From contig NZ_CP180316.1 of the NCBI RefSeq assembly GCF_051131705.1, positions 1,054,001-1,118,000 of the forward strand: DNA of 64,000 bases, in the 5' to 3' direction. Source of the DNA: Arthrobacter_M sp030063245 (GTDB lineage Bacteria; Actinomycetota; Actinomycetes; Actinomycetales; Micrococcaceae). Position 1 is the stretch's first letter; the number at the start of each line of letters is the position of its first letter. A program made the position numbers and the translations under genes. The notes beneath the pieces are model-generated. The model saw nothing but the letters and a program-made list of their open reading frames with translations, ran no database searches and had not been told where the DNA came from. This document shows, piece after piece, positions 8,368 through 17,127 of the stretch.

Positions 8368-8595
8368 TCAGGGCGCGGTTATCCGCACGGTTTGGCCATT
8401 GACGGTAACGGTATCGCCGACGTGCAGCTGGCGTCCGCGGCGCTCCTCGATCTCGCCGTTGACCTGCACCAGCCCGTTTTTGATGAGCTCGGCGGCCTCC
8501 ACCCCGTCCTCAACCAGGCTGGCCAGCTTCAGCAGCTGTCCCAAGCGGATCATGTCGTCGCGGATGGAAATGTCGGTAGTGTCCCGGTTGCTCAT
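8368..8595 (-). CDS. Small S4-domain RNA-binding protein (YbcJ/RlbA-like)
   Basis: A 75-residue protein made almost entirely of an S4 RNA-binding domain: IRLGQLLKLASLVEDGVEAAELIKNGLVQVNGEIEERRGRQLHVGDTV, the classic alphaL motif with GxVxVNGExxxRR. Such stand-alone S4 proteins bind structured RNA, often ribosomal, but their exact role is unclear. The start at 8595 (MSNRDTTD) is chosen over much longer upstream starts because the upstream extension is low-complexity and repeat-derived. ATTATT lies 6 nt upstream of the ATG, a weak leaderless-type -10. It is divergent from glyS. Confidence 0.8.
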   Translation of the reverse strand: MSNRDTTDISIRDDMIRLGQLLKLASLVEDGVEAAELIKNGLVQVNGEIEERRGRQLHVGDTVTVNGQTVRITAP

Positions 8596-8615
8596 ACAAG
8601 CAATAATGCCTGACG

Positions 8616-8709
8616 GCGGGCCGGTCCATGTACCCGCCGGACCTGTGCAGGTATCGCCGTCTGCAACAGCGGGCCGGTCCATGTACCGCCGGACCGGTGC
8701 AGGTATCGC
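8616..8709. repeat. About 42-bp direct repeat between the S4 gene and glyS
   Basis: Copy 1 is 8616-8657 and copy 2 is 8669-8709, near-identical with one indel and one substitution. Each carries the near-palindrome GGTCCATGTACC. Further downstream a second short repeat (GAGCCGCAGCTTGAGC, about 8776-8810) occurs. The 403-bp gap 8596-8998 otherwise holds the presumed glyS promoter and leader. Confidence 0.85.
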
Positions 8710-8835
8710 GGCAGCGCAGGCGGGTGGCCGGTGTGCCTGCACTCCGAGGAGATCACTCATCCGGGCTCCGCAGCTTGAGCGGGAGCCGCAGCTTGAGCAG
8801 GAGCCGCAGCCCGTCCGGGCGCCGGCGCTGCCCGG

Positions 8836-8841
8836 TAAGCT
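8836..8841 (+). promoter_or_regulatory. Candidate glyS -10 element (TAAGCT)
   Basis: TAAGCT lies about 158 nt before glyS. No good -35 was seen. If used, it gives a leader of about 150 nt, in which I could not find the T-box core sequence. Confidence 0.35.
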
Positions 8842-8998
8842 AGGGTTTAAAGTTCTCCGGCGCACTGTCCGCCGCATCCCGGACCACGGAAATCCCCGTC
8901 GGCACCGGCCATGATCTCCACCGCGGGATACTTACCCTCGGCTCAGGCGGACCGCACCCAGCGGCCCCGCGACGCTCCTAGAAAGGGACAACGCCACA

Positions 8999-10384
8999 AT
9001 GGCCAATAAATCCTCGCTCGACCCGATTATTTCCCTGGCCAAGCGCCGTGGATTCGTTTTTCAGGCCGGTGAGATTTACGGCGGTTCGCGGTCGGCCTGG
9101 GACTACGGACCCCTCGGTGTGGAACTGAAGGAGAACATCAAGCGGCAGTGGTGGCAGTCGATGGTCCGCGGCCGCGACGACGTCGTCGGTCTTGATTCTT
9201 CGGTGATCCTGCCGCGCCAGGTCTGGGAAGCCTCCGGTCACGTGGAGGTCTTTTCCGACCCACTGGTCGAATCCCTGCACACGCACAAACGCTACCGCGC
9301 CGACCACCTGCTGGAAGCGTACGAGGAGAAGCACGGCCACCCGCCGGTCAATGGACTGGCAGATATCAAGGACCCGGAGACCGGACAGCCCGGTTCCTGG
9401 ACCGAACCGCAGAACTTCTCCGGCCTGCTCAAGACCTTCCTGGGTCCGGTGGATAACGAGGAGGGCATGCATTACCTGCGCCCGGAGACCGCTCAGGGAA
9501 TTTTTGTGAACTTCAACAACGTCCTGACCACCTCGCGCAAAAAGCCGCCGTTCGGCATCGCCCAGATCGGCAAATCCTTCCGCAACGAGATCACACCGGG
9601 AAACTTCATTTTCCGCACCCGTGAATTTGAGCAGATGGAAATGGAATTCTTTGTCGAGCCCGGCACCGACGAGCAATGGCAGGAATACTGGATGGAAACC
9701 CGGATGAAGTGGTACACGGATCTGGGCATCCGGGCGGAGAATCTGCGCTTCTTTGACCACCCCGAAGACAAGCTCAGCCATTACTCCAAGCGCACCGCGG
9801 ACATCGAATACCGCTTTGGATTCCAAGGCTCCGAATGGGGCGAGCTGGAGGGTGTCGCGAACCGCACGGACTTTGACCTGTCCACGCACTCCAAGGCCTC
9901 CGGAACGGACCTGAGCTACTTCAACCAGGCCACGAACGAGCGGTTCACCCCCTACGTGATCGAGCCCGCTGCAGGCCTGACCCGCTCGCTGATGGCGTTT
10001 CTGGTGGATGCCTACACCGAGGATGAGGCCCCGAACGCCAAGGGCGGGGTGGACAAGCGCACCGTGCTCAAGTTGGATCCGCGGCTTTCCCCGATCAAGG
10101 CGGCCGTGCTGCCGCTGAGCCGCAACGAGGACCTCTCCCCGAAGGCCCGCGAGCTCGCGGCCGCCCTGCGGAAGAACTGGAACATTGATTTCGACGACGC
10201 CGGCGCAATCGGGCGCCGCTACCGCCGTCAGGACGAGGTGGGCACGCCGTTCTGCATCACGGTGGACTTCGACACGCTGGAGGACAACGCGGTCACCATT
10301 CGGGAACGCGACACGATGGCGCAGGAACGCGTTCCGCTGGACAAGGTGGAGGGCTACCTTGCCGTGCGCCTGATCGGCGCCTAG
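8999..10384 (+). CDS. glyS: Glycyl-tRNA synthetase (homodimeric alpha2 type)
   Basis: A 461-residue class II aminoacyl-tRNA synthetase that charges tRNA-Gly. The start region SLAKRRGFVFQAGEIYGG and YGPLGVELKENIKR are typical of the eukaryote/actinobacterial-type dimeric enzyme. Motif 2 is visible in GIAQIGKSFRNEITPGNFIFRTREFEQMEMEFF, and motif 3 in EPAAGLTRSLMAFLVDAY. The C-terminal anticodon-binding domain (IKAAVLPLSRNEDLSPKARELA) follows. The length fits the family. Its start has a GAAAGGGA ribosome-binding site about 9 nt upstream. A GNAT gene follows after 9 nt and may be co-transcribed. Confidence 0.97.
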   Translation: MANKSSLDPIISLAKRRGFVFQAGEIYGGSRSAWDYGPLGVELKENIKRQWWQSMVRGRDDVVGLDSSVILPRQVWEASGHVEVFSDPLVESLHTHKRYRADHLLEAYEEKHGHPPVNGLADIKDPETGQPGSWTEPQNFSGLLKTFLGPVDNEEGMHYLRPETAQGIFVNFNNVLTTSRKKPPFGIAQIGKSFRNEITPGNFIFRTREFEQMEMEFFVEPGTDEQWQEYWMETRMKWYTDLGIRAENLRFFDHPEDKLSHYSKRTADIEYRFGFQGSEWGELEGVANRTDFDLSTHSKASGTDLSYFNQATNERFTPYVIEPAAGLTRSLMAFLVDAYTEDEAPNAKGGVDKRTVLKLDPRLSPIKAAVLPLSRNEDLSPKARELAAALRKNWNIDFDDAGAIGRRYRRQDEVGTPFCITVDFDTLEDNAVTIRERDTMAQERVPLDKVEGYLAVRLIGA

Positions 10385-10393
10385 GGATATCTC

Positions 10394-11350
10394 ATGAGCG
10401 AACTCACTTACCGCGCCTGGCGCGACGGCGACGATCTGGCCCTGAACGAGCTCTGGGGCGACCCGGAAACGTATCAAGGCGGCCAGTTCCGCGGCGCGCT
10501 GGCGGAGAATTCCGACGCCGGTCCTTGGCGGCGCTGCATAGTCGCCGAGGATCAGGGGATTCCGGTGGCGGCCGGCGTAATTTATGAGACCAGTCTGCAT
10601 GCGCAAAGGCTCTGGGCCTACCTCGAAGTCGCCAAGGATCACCGCCGCGCCGGTGTGGGTGCCACCTTGCTGACCATGCTCCGCCGGGAAGGCGAACAGG
10701 CGCCCTCGGGGGTGCGTGCGCTGCGGACCAAGGTGGAGCCGGGAACGCCGGGTGCCGCTTTTACCCGGACCGCCGGGATGCGGCAGCTACAGCGCAGCAG
10801 GATTGTCCGGGTGCAGCCGGGCGCCCTACGGCTTCCGGTCTTCGGGGACGGCAGCGAGGCCGCGGCCAGCGCCCGGATCCAGGATCTGGCCACCGGTTCG
10901 GTGGAGCTGACGGACGTCGTGGGCCGTTACTACGCATCCGCCCACGAGTGGGACCCCACCGGCGTACTCTCGCCAGGCACGGTGCAGAAGCTGTTCCTGG
11001 ACGATCTCTCCGGCGCCCACGGGGCCATCGTGCTGCGCGGGACGCCGGAGAGCGCTTTCGGCGGTGCGGTGGCGACGGGCAAAAAGAGCCGCATCCAGGC
11101 CTTCGCGGTCAGCTACACGCAGGGTGCGACGGACGAGCCGACGGATGTTTTCCTGGGTCATGAGCCGTCGCTGCCGCCGGAACAGGCCGCCGCGGCGGTC
11201 CGGGACCTGCTGGCGCTGATTTCGCATCAGTACCCGGTGGTGCTGGAACTGGACGATTCCATGGCAGCCCTGTCCGCCGTCGTCGGGCCCCTGCTTGACG
11301 CCGGCAGCGCACGCGTCCTCGGTGCCGAAACGCTCGTCGTAGGCGACTAA
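10394..11350 (+). CDS. GNAT-family N-acetyltransferase, probably two GNAT folds
   Basis: A 318-residue protein. The N-terminal part has a standard GNAT core: CIVAEDQGIPVAAGVIYET, then LWAYLEVAKDHRRAGVGATLL with the RRAGVGxxLL CoA-binding loop. The C-terminal half (from about residue 160) has no clear motif but has a length compatible with a second degenerate GNAT domain. It begins 9 nt after glyS, so is likely read from the same transcript. Substrate is unknown. Confidence 0.75.
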   Translation: MSELTYRAWRDGDDLALNELWGDPETYQGGQFRGALAENSDAGPWRRCIVAEDQGIPVAAGVIYETSLHAQRLWAYLEVAKDHRRAGVGATLLTMLRREGEQAPSGVRALRTKVEPGTPGAAFTRTAGMRQLQRSRIVRVQPGALRLPVFGDGSEAAASARIQDLATGSVELTDVVGRYYASAHEWDPTGVLSPGTVQKLFLDDLSGAHGAIVLRGTPESAFGGAVATGKKSRIQAFAVSYTQGATDEPTDVFLGHEPSLPPEQAAAAVRDLLALISHQYPVVLELDDSMAALSAVVGPLLDAGSARVLGAETLVVGD

Positions 11351-11379
11351 GCCACCGCTCCCGTCGGCCACCGGAACAA

Positions 11380-11439
11380 TGACGGCAATCCCGCCAAATG
11401 AAGTGGTAACTTTGCCATCATTTGGCGGGAACGCCGTCA
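11380..11439. other. Long inverted repeat (22-bp arms) downstream of the GNAT gene
   Basis: Arms 11380-11401 (TGACGGCAATCCCGCCAAATGA) and 11418-11439 match at 20 of 22 positions when inverted, with a 16-nt centre. No T tract follows. It lies between convergent coding regions and may act as a bidirectional hairpin terminator. Confidence 0.8.
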
Positions 11440-12075
11440 GTAAAGGACGGCGGCTGGTCGGGGGCGGGCGACGGCGGCTGGTTGGGGGTGGGCGAGCAGT
11501 GCAGTGTAGAGGGCAATGATGACGGCGAAGCCGCCGCCCCCACCGATGCTGGTGAAGAAATGGGCCAGATGCTCGGAGATTGACAACCCGCCGGTCCCTT
11601 GGACCTCGGTCAGAATGGCTGCCATCGCCGCGTACAGCGGGAACTGGACCAGTATGCCCGCTGTAGCGGGGACGGCCTTCGTCACGGCCTGCAGGAAGCC
11701 CAGCGTCAGCAGGCCTGCAAGGACGGGCAGGATGCTGCTGTATTCCAGCCATTCGCGCGGCCGGCTGCGTGGGGCGGATTCCTCCGGCTGGTCCTTCAGG
11801 TCCACGCCCAGATCCTGTGCCGTGCGGATGGCGGCGCCGGTCGGAGCGGAGAAATGCGCACTGACCGTGGTGAGCAGAATGAGAATGGCGAGCGTCAGCA
11901 GGGACTGCCAGGTGAAGATGGTAGTGCCGAAATCCAGCACGCAGGTGATTTTCAGCAGCGCCGGCGGAATGGATGCCTTGGTTGCCTGCAGCTGCGCGGC
12001 CGAGGGCGAGAGGCCCAGGGCCCATACCGCGCCAGCCTGACGATGAGCGGCGCGACCGTTCCCTTACCCATGGAG
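11437..12075 (-). pseudogene. Decayed short-chain fatty acid transporter (AtoE-like)
   Basis: The minus strand encodes AtoE-family segments in the right order but not one gene. ALLKITCVLDFGTTIFTWQSLLTLAI and TAGILVQFPLYAAMAAILTE, with GTGGLSISEHLAHFFTSI, match the middle and late transmembrane regions of AtoE. The first part (VAPLIVRLARYG) and the next (VWALGLSPSAAQLQAT) are in different frames, so a frameshift lies near 12010-12025, and TAA stops the second frame just upstream. The C-terminal end is lost: the sequence leaves the family after IIALYTALL and runs into a repeat. The N-terminal half is missing too. The 5' limit is approximate. Confidence 0.7.
11446..11493. repeat. 24-bp tandem repeat at the 3' end of the AtoE relic
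   Basis: Copies 11446-11469 and 11470-11493 (GACGGCGGCTGGTCGGGG...) differ at two positions. The repeat supplies the artificial C-terminal residues of the truncated reading frame. Confidence 0.8.
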
Positions 12076-12258
12076 CATAACCAGACGGGTCCGCAGATCA
12101 TGTCAGCGCCGTCGCGGGTGGCGACAGGCCTCAAAGGTGGGTGTCCCAATCGGTTTGGATCGGTCCATCGATGTCGCACTTCGCGCCGATGTTTTCCAGC
12201 CGGGCAGGTGCCAGTTGCGTCCTCGATGAGGGGGCGGGCAGGATTTGCGGGACTTTGA

Positions 12259-12264
12259 GAGAAT
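12259..12264 (+). promoter_or_regulatory. Candidate -10 hexamer (GAGAAT) for leaderless dusB
   Basis: GAGAAT ends 6 nt before the GTG start at 12271. The hexamer is one base from the TANNNT pattern, so support is moderate. Confidence 0.35.
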
Positions 12265-12270
12265 TGCTGT

Positions 12271-13452
12271 GTGACTGTTACCGATCTGCCCGCCAGCTCC
12301 ACCAGACTTGAGCTGCCACCGCTGAAGCTGGGCAACATAACCGTGCCCACCCCCGTCGTGCTTGCACCGATGGCAGGCATCACCAATACCGCGTTCCGCC
12401 GGCTCTGTCGGGAATACGGCGGCGGTCTCTACGTTTCCGAAATGGTCACCTCACGTGCGCTGGTCGAGCGTACGCCGGAATCGCTGCGCATCATCAAGCA
12501 CGACGACGACGAAAAGGTCAGGTCGGTGCAGCTCTACGGCGTGGACCCGGCCACTGTCGGCAAGGCCGTCCGGATGCTGGTCGAGGAAGACCGCGCCGAC
12601 CATATTGACCTGAACTTCGGCTGCCCGGTGGCAAAGGTGACCCGCAAGGGCGGGGGAGCTGCGCTGCCTTGGAAGACGGCCCTCTTTACCGCCATTGTGC
12701 GCACCGCCGTCCGTGAGGCCGGCAGGGGAAACATCCCGCTGACCATCAAGATGCGCAAGGGCATCGACGACGATCACCTGACCTATCTGGAAGCCGGCAG
12801 GATCGCGCGCGACAGTGGCGTCGCCGCCGTCGCCCTGCACGGACGCACCGCTTCCCAGTTCTATTCCGGCCAGGCCGACTGGTCCGCCATCGCCCGCCTG
12901 CGCGAGTCGCTGCCGGACATTCCGGTGCTCGGCAATGGCGATATCTGGAGTGCCGAGGACGCGATCCGAATGGTCCGTGAGACCGGCGTCGACGGCGTCG
13001 TCATCGGGCGCGGCTGCCAGGGTCGCCCGTGGCTGTTCGGCGACTTGATGGCCGCCTTTGAGGGCAGCGAAAGCCGGCACAAGCCCGGCCTCGCCGAGGT
13101 TTCGGACAGCGTCTATCGGCACGCCCAGCTCCTGATCGACACCTTCGGGGACGAGGACAAGGCGCTGCGGGACATCCGCAAGCACATGGCCTGGTATTTC
13201 AAGGGATACGTCGTCGGCGGCGAACTCCGCGCCAAGCTCTCCACCGTCCCCACGCTTGAGGTACTGCGCTCGCTGCTGGACCAACTTGACCGGGACGCAG
13301 CCTATCCCGGGCCGGATGCTGAAGGGCCACGCGGCCGCGCCGGTACGCCCAAACGGACGGCGCTGCCCGATGGCTGGCTGAATGAACGCGCGCTCAGCCC
13401 GGCGCAGCAGGCCGTCATCGGTGCGGCGGAACTGGACGTGTCCGGTGGCTGA
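12271..13452 (+). CDS. dusB: tRNA-dihydrouridine synthase
   Basis: A 393-residue FMN-dependent enzyme that reduces uridine to dihydrouridine in the tRNA D-loop. Family landmarks: APMAGITNTAFRRLCREYGGGLYVSEM at the N terminus, NFGCPVAKVTRKGGGAAL with the catalytic Cys at residue 118, NIPLTIKMRKGID, ALHGRTASQFYSGQADW, GNGDIWSAEDA, and VIGRGCQGRPWLF for FMN phosphate binding. The tail after about residue 310 is the helical RNA-binding domain. No Shine-Dalgarno is evident, and a GAGAAT hexamer lies 6 nt before the GTG. The start of dgt overlaps its end by 8 bp, so dusB and dgt are coupled. Confidence 0.93.
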   Translation: MTVTDLPASSTRLELPPLKLGNITVPTPVVLAPMAGITNTAFRRLCREYGGGLYVSEMVTSRALVERTPESLRIIKHDDDEKVRSVQLYGVDPATVGKAVRMLVEEDRADHIDLNFGCPVAKVTRKGGGAALPWKTALFTAIVRTAVREAGRGNIPLTIKMRKGIDDDHLTYLEAGRIARDSGVAAVALHGRTASQFYSGQADWSAIARLRESLPDIPVLGNGDIWSAEDAIRMVRETGVDGVVIGRGCQGRPWLFGDLMAAFEGSESRHKPGLAEVSDSVYRHAQLLIDTFGDEDKALRDIRKHMAWYFKGYVVGGELRAKLSTVPTLEVLRSLLDQLDRDAAYPGPDAEGPRGRAGTPKRTALPDGWLNERALSPAQQAVIGAAELDVSGG

Positions 13453-14773
13453 GGCCAACTCGCCGAACGGGCAGGGCCAGTACGGGCAGGGCCAGTACGG
13501 GCAGGGCGCCGTCCCCGGCGCCTACACGGAGCAGGACGCCGAACGCTGGGTCCGGGAAGCGCCCAAGAGCAACTACCGCACCCCCTTCGAACGGGACCGC
13601 GCGCGGGTGCTGCACTCCTCTGCGCTGCGCCGGCTGGGAGCTAAAACCCAGGTCGTCGCCCCTGACACGGACGACTTTGTCCGAACCCGGCTTACCCACA
13701 GCCTCGAAGTGGCGCAGGTGGGCCGCGACCTGGGCCGGGCCCTGGGCTGTGACCCGGACGTGGTGGACACGGCCTGCCTCTCCCACGATCTGGGCCACCC
13801 GCCGTTCGGCCACAACGGCGAATCCGCGCTCAACGACATTGCCCACGCCATCGGCGGCTTTGAAGGCAACGCGCAGACCCTGCGGCTGCTGACCCGGCTG
13901 GAACCCAAGGTCCTCGACGCCAACGGCCGCCCCGCCGGCCTGAACCTGAGCAGGGCCAGCCTGGACGCAGCCTGCAAATACCCCTGGGCCGCGCCCGACG
14001 CCCCCGCCATCCACGGGCAGCGGACCAGCAAATTCGGCGCCTACCAGGATGACCTACCGGTGTTCGGCTGGCTCAGGGCCGGAGCTCCGCGGGCGCATGC
14101 GTGCATTGAAGCCCAGGTGATGGACCTGGCGGACGACATTTCTTACTCGGTGCACGACGTCGAGGACGCCATCGTGGCTGGCCATTTCCAGCTCAAATGG
14201 CTGGACAATACGGACCAGCGCAGCCGCGTGATCGGGTACACCCAGCAGTGGTACCTGCCGCACAGCGAACCGGCCGCAATCGACGAGGCGCTGCGCCGGC
14301 TGGAGGCCACCCCGGTGTGGGTGCGGCACGCCGATGGCAGCCGGGCCTCGATGGCTGCGTTGAAAAATATGACCAGCCAGCTGATCGGCCGGTTCTGCCA
14401 GAGCGCGCTGGAGGCCACCCGCGGTCTCTACGGCCCGCAACCGCAGACCCGCTACGCAGCGGACGTCATTGTGCCGGAAGAAACCGTGACAGAAATCGCC
14501 GTCATGAAGGGCCTGGCCACCACCTTCGTGATGACCACCGACCACCGCCAGCCCATTTACCAGCGCCAGCAGGACGTGCTCCACGAACTCGTCGCCGTGC
14601 TCAGCGCCAGCGGTGCGCAGCATCTGGAGACGATGTTTGCCGCGGACTGGCGGGAGGCGCCCGACGACGGCGCACGGCTGCGCGTGGTGGTGGATCAGGT
14701 GGCGTCGCTGACTGACGTGTCCGCGCTGGCCCTGCATGAGCGGCTGGTGGGCGTGCGCCGAACCCTGCTGTGA
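13445..14773 (+). CDS. dgt: Deoxyguanosinetriphosphate triphosphohydrolase-like protein
   Basis: A 442-residue HD-domain nucleotide hydrolase that releases triphosphate from dNTPs. The metal-binding motif is clear: TRLTHSLEVAQVGRDL, then SHDLGHPPFGHNGE (H114, D115). YRTPFERDRARVLHSSALRRL and VMDLADDISYSVHDVEDAI complete the family pattern. The GTG start at 13445 overlaps dusB by 8 bp; a longer upstream frame runs inside dusB and is not credible. The first 20 residues contain a GQGQYGQGQYGQG repeat, a low-complexity leader. The order dusB-dgt-dnaG is common in Micrococcaceae and links tRNA modification, nucleotide pool control and replication. Confidence 0.93.
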   Translation: MAEANSPNGQGQYGQGQYGQGAVPGAYTEQDAERWVREAPKSNYRTPFERDRARVLHSSALRRLGAKTQVVAPDTDDFVRTRLTHSLEVAQVGRDLGRALGCDPDVVDTACLSHDLGHPPFGHNGESALNDIAHAIGGFEGNAQTLRLLTRLEPKVLDANGRPAGLNLSRASLDAACKYPWAAPDAPAIHGQRTSKFGAYQDDLPVFGWLRAGAPRAHACIEAQVMDLADDISYSVHDVEDAIVAGHFQLKWLDNTDQRSRVIGYTQQWYLPHSEPAAIDEALRRLEATPVWVRHADGSRASMAALKNMTSQLIGRFCQSALEATRGLYGPQPQTRYAADVIVPEETVTEIAVMKGLATTFVMTTDHRQPIYQRQQDVLHELVAVLSASGAQHLETMFAADWREAPDDGARLRVVVDQVASLTDVSALALHERLVGVRRTLL

Positions 14774-14846
14774 TTTCCTGTGCTGAACTCCCGGAGCGTT
14801 AAGCACAGGGCCGACGGCGGCACACAGTAACGTCCGCGCGGTCCCG

Positions 14847-14852
14847 TAAACT
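14847..14852 (+). promoter_or_regulatory. -10 hexamer TAAACT for leaderless dnaG
   Basis: TAAACT is followed by exactly 6 nt and then ATG 14859. No ribosome-binding site is present between them. Confidence 0.6.
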
Positions 14853-14858
14853 TGGCCC

Positions 14859-16748
14859 ATGGCCGGGCTGATCAAACGCGAAGATATTGACGAGGTCCGC
14901 TCACGCACGGATATCAAAGAGGTGGTCGACGGTTACGTCACGCTCAAGAGCGCGGGAATAGGTTCCTTTAAGGGTCTTTGTCCGTTCCACGATGAGCGCA
15001 GCCCGTCCTTCCACATCCGACCGCAGATGGGGTACTTCCACTGTTTCGGCTGTCAGGAGAGCGGCGACGTGATTGCCTTCCTGCAGAAAATGGACCACAG
15101 CAGTTTCAGTGAAACGGTGGAGAAGCTGGCGGCCAGGATTGGCTTTGAGCTGCATTATGAGGACGGCGGCTCGGGTCCGCGCCGCGAGGAAGTGGGCCGG
15201 CGGCAACGGCTGCTGGATGCGCACAAGATTGCCGGCGAGTACTTCCGCGAACAGCTGCTCACCCCGGCGGGATCCACCGGCCGCAGGTTCTTGGCCGAAC
15301 GCGGCTTTGAACGCTCCGCCGCGGACCACTTCGGCGTGGGATTCGCCCCGCAGGGGTGGGATTCCCTGCTCAAACATCTCCGTGGCCGTGCGTTCACCGA
15401 AGAAGAGCTCAGACTCACCGGAATGTTCTCCGGCGGCGCGTCCGCATCCGGCCAGGACCGAATCTACGACCGCTTCCGTGGCCGGCTCATCTGGCCTATC
15501 CGCGACATCGCCGGGGACACCATCGGCTTCGGCGCGCGACGGCTCTTCGATGAGGACCAGGGACCCAAATACCTGAACACGCCGGAAACCGTGCTCTACA
15601 AAAAATCCAACGTGCTCTACGGCATCGATCTGGCCAAACGGAACATCGCCAGGAAACGCCAGCTCGTCGTCGTCGAAGGTTACACGGACGTCATGGCCTG
15701 CCATCTGGCCGGCGTGGACACCGCCGTGGCCACCTGCGGCACGGCCTTCGGCGCGGACCACATCAAGGTTGCCCGCCGGCTGCTCTCCGACGACGGCAGC
15801 GGCGGCGAGGTGGTGTTCACCTTCGACGGCGACTCGGCCGGCCAGAAGGCGGCGCTGAAGGCCTTCGACGAGGACCAGCGCTTCGTCGCCCAGACCTACG
15901 TCGCCGTCGAGCCCTCCGGCGCGGATCCCTGTGAACTCCGCCAGCGCAAGGGCGACGACGCTGTGCACTCGCTGATCCGCTCCCGGCGGCCGCTCTTCGA
16001 GTTCGCGATCCGCTCCACGCTCGCAAAATTCGATCTCAGCACCGTGGAGGGCCGGGTCCAGGGACTGCGCGCCTCCGCCCCGGTAGTCGCCGCCATCAGG
16101 GACGGCTCCACCCGGACCGGGTACAGCCAGGAGCTGGCCGGCTGGCTCGGCATTGCCGATCCGAACGAGGTCCTGCGCGCGGTCAACACCGCGCTCAAAC
16201 GCGGCCCCACCCCGACGCGGACCGCGGCACCGGGAACACCCACCCAGGCACGCACCGAACCGGCCGCGCCGACGTATGGGCGCCCGGATCCGAAAGACCC
16301 GGTGGTCCGGATGGAGCGCGAAGCACTGGAGGTTGCCCTGCAGCAGCCCGGACTGCTCAGCACCGACGACTGGGCACGTTTTTCCGAGGCCGAATTTGCC
16401 GTCCCCGCCTACCGCGCGGTGCATCAGGCCGTTCGCGCGGTCGGGGATGCGGGAACCGCCCCGGCGCAGTGGCTGGAGCAGGTGCGGGAGGAACTTCCCG
16501 AACCACTTCGCCCGCTTGTCGCCGAGCTTGCCGTCACACCCCTGCCGGCGACCAACGCGGACACCCTGCGCAACTACTGCCTGGACATTATGCGGCGGCT
16601 CTTCGAAATGCAGATCACCCGGCTCAAGGCAGAAAAGATGGGCGCCCTGCAGCGGATGGACCCGGGCGCGGACCCGACCGCCTCCCAGCAGCTGCAGCGG
16701 GAACTGATGGAGCTGGAAATCCGCAGGCGCAACCTTCGAGGCGACTGA
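14859..16748 (+). CDS. dnaG: DNA primase
   Basis: A 629-residue primase that makes RNA primers at the replication fork. The N-terminal zinc finger is complete: C41 and H44 in LCPFHDERS, with C62 and C65 in YFHCFGCQESGD. The catalytic core follows with FRGRLIWPIRD, GFGARRL and the Toprim motif VVVEGYTDVMACHLAG, then FTFDGDSAGQKAA carrying the metal-binding Asp pair. A Pro/Thr-rich linker near residues 445-475 leads to the C-terminal helicase-binding helices. The length is normal for actinobacteria. A -10 hexamer 6 nt ahead of the ATG suggests a leaderless mRNA with its own promoter downstream of dgt. Confidence 0.97.
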   Translation: MAGLIKREDIDEVRSRTDIKEVVDGYVTLKSAGIGSFKGLCPFHDERSPSFHIRPQMGYFHCFGCQESGDVIAFLQKMDHSSFSETVEKLAARIGFELHYEDGGSGPRREEVGRRQRLLDAHKIAGEYFREQLLTPAGSTGRRFLAERGFERSAADHFGVGFAPQGWDSLLKHLRGRAFTEEELRLTGMFSGGASASGQDRIYDRFRGRLIWPIRDIAGDTIGFGARRLFDEDQGPKYLNTPETVLYKKSNVLYGIDLAKRNIARKRQLVVVEGYTDVMACHLAGVDTAVATCGTAFGADHIKVARRLLSDDGSGGEVVFTFDGDSAGQKAALKAFDEDQRFVAQTYVAVEPSGADPCELRQRKGDDAVHSLIRSRRPLFEFAIRSTLAKFDLSTVEGRVQGLRASAPVVAAIRDGSTRTGYSQELAGWLGIADPNEVLRAVNTALKRGPTPTRTAAPGTPTQARTEPAAPTYGRPDPKDPVVRMEREALEVALQQPGLLSTDDWARFSEAEFAVPAYRAVHQAVRAVGDAGTAPAQWLEQVREELPEPLRPLVAELAVTPLPATNADTLRNYCLDIMRRLFEMQITRLKAEKMGALQRMDPGADPTASQQLQRELMELEIRRRNLRGD

Positions 16749-16816
16749 CAAGCCCCGCCAGGAGGGCCCCGTAGACCCTCGGCCGCCGACGATTTCGCGC
16801 TACGGTAAACCTTTGT

Positions 16817-16822
16817 TATTCT
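16817..16822 (+). promoter_or_regulatory. Candidate tRNA-Asn -10 element (TATTCT)
   Basis: TATTCT lies 14 nt before the mature 5' end of tRNA-Asn, in an AT-richer stretch. No strong -35 was seen. Confidence 0.4.
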
Positions 16823-16836
16823 TGAACCTGCTTCAT

Positions 16837-16909
16837 TCCCCTGTAGCTCAATTGGCAGAGCATTCGACTGTTAATCGAAGGGTTGCTGGTTCAAGTCCAG
16901 CCGGGGGAG
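16837..16909 (+). tRNA. tRNA-Asn (GTT)
   Basis: A complete 73-nt cloverleaf: acceptor TCCCCTG pairing with CGGGGGA, D arm GCTC...GAGC, anticodon loop CTGTTAA with GTT at 16870-16872, and T arm CTGGTTCAAGTCCAG. Discriminator base G. The 3' CCA is not encoded. Confidence 0.97.
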
Positions 16910-16921
16910 CGGCACGAAGAG

Positions 16922-16964
16922 GCCCTGATCAGCGGAAACGCCTGTCGGGGCTTCTTTTCTTTTG
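16922..16964 (+). terminator. Rho-independent terminator after tRNA-Asn
   Basis: A stem from 16922-16951 (GCCCTGA... / ...GGGGC with a GAAA loop and two internal mismatches) is followed by TTCTTTTCTTTTG. This is one of the few hairpins of the window with a real T tract. Confidence 0.8.
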
Positions 16965-17127
16965 TCGCGATTTGTCGCCCCGGCGGGGCCTGCCGAAGGT
17001 GGAGCCCGGCTGGCCACTCTGCCCTCGTCCCGGCCAGCCTGGTTCACTGAGGGCGTAGCTTTTGCCGGATTAGCACGGCGCTAAGTGCGGTTGTCTATAG
17101 GTAACCAGCATCCCCAGGAGGTGCACC

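Noticed and set aside
8842..8998. T-box leader upstream of glyS
   Set aside because: The conserved T-box bulge and specifier-loop features are not visible. The leader has only generic GC-rich stems.
16837..16964. tRNA-Asn as an integration site
   Set aside because: No repeat of the tRNA 3' end, integrase or foreign block follows; a normal terminator does.
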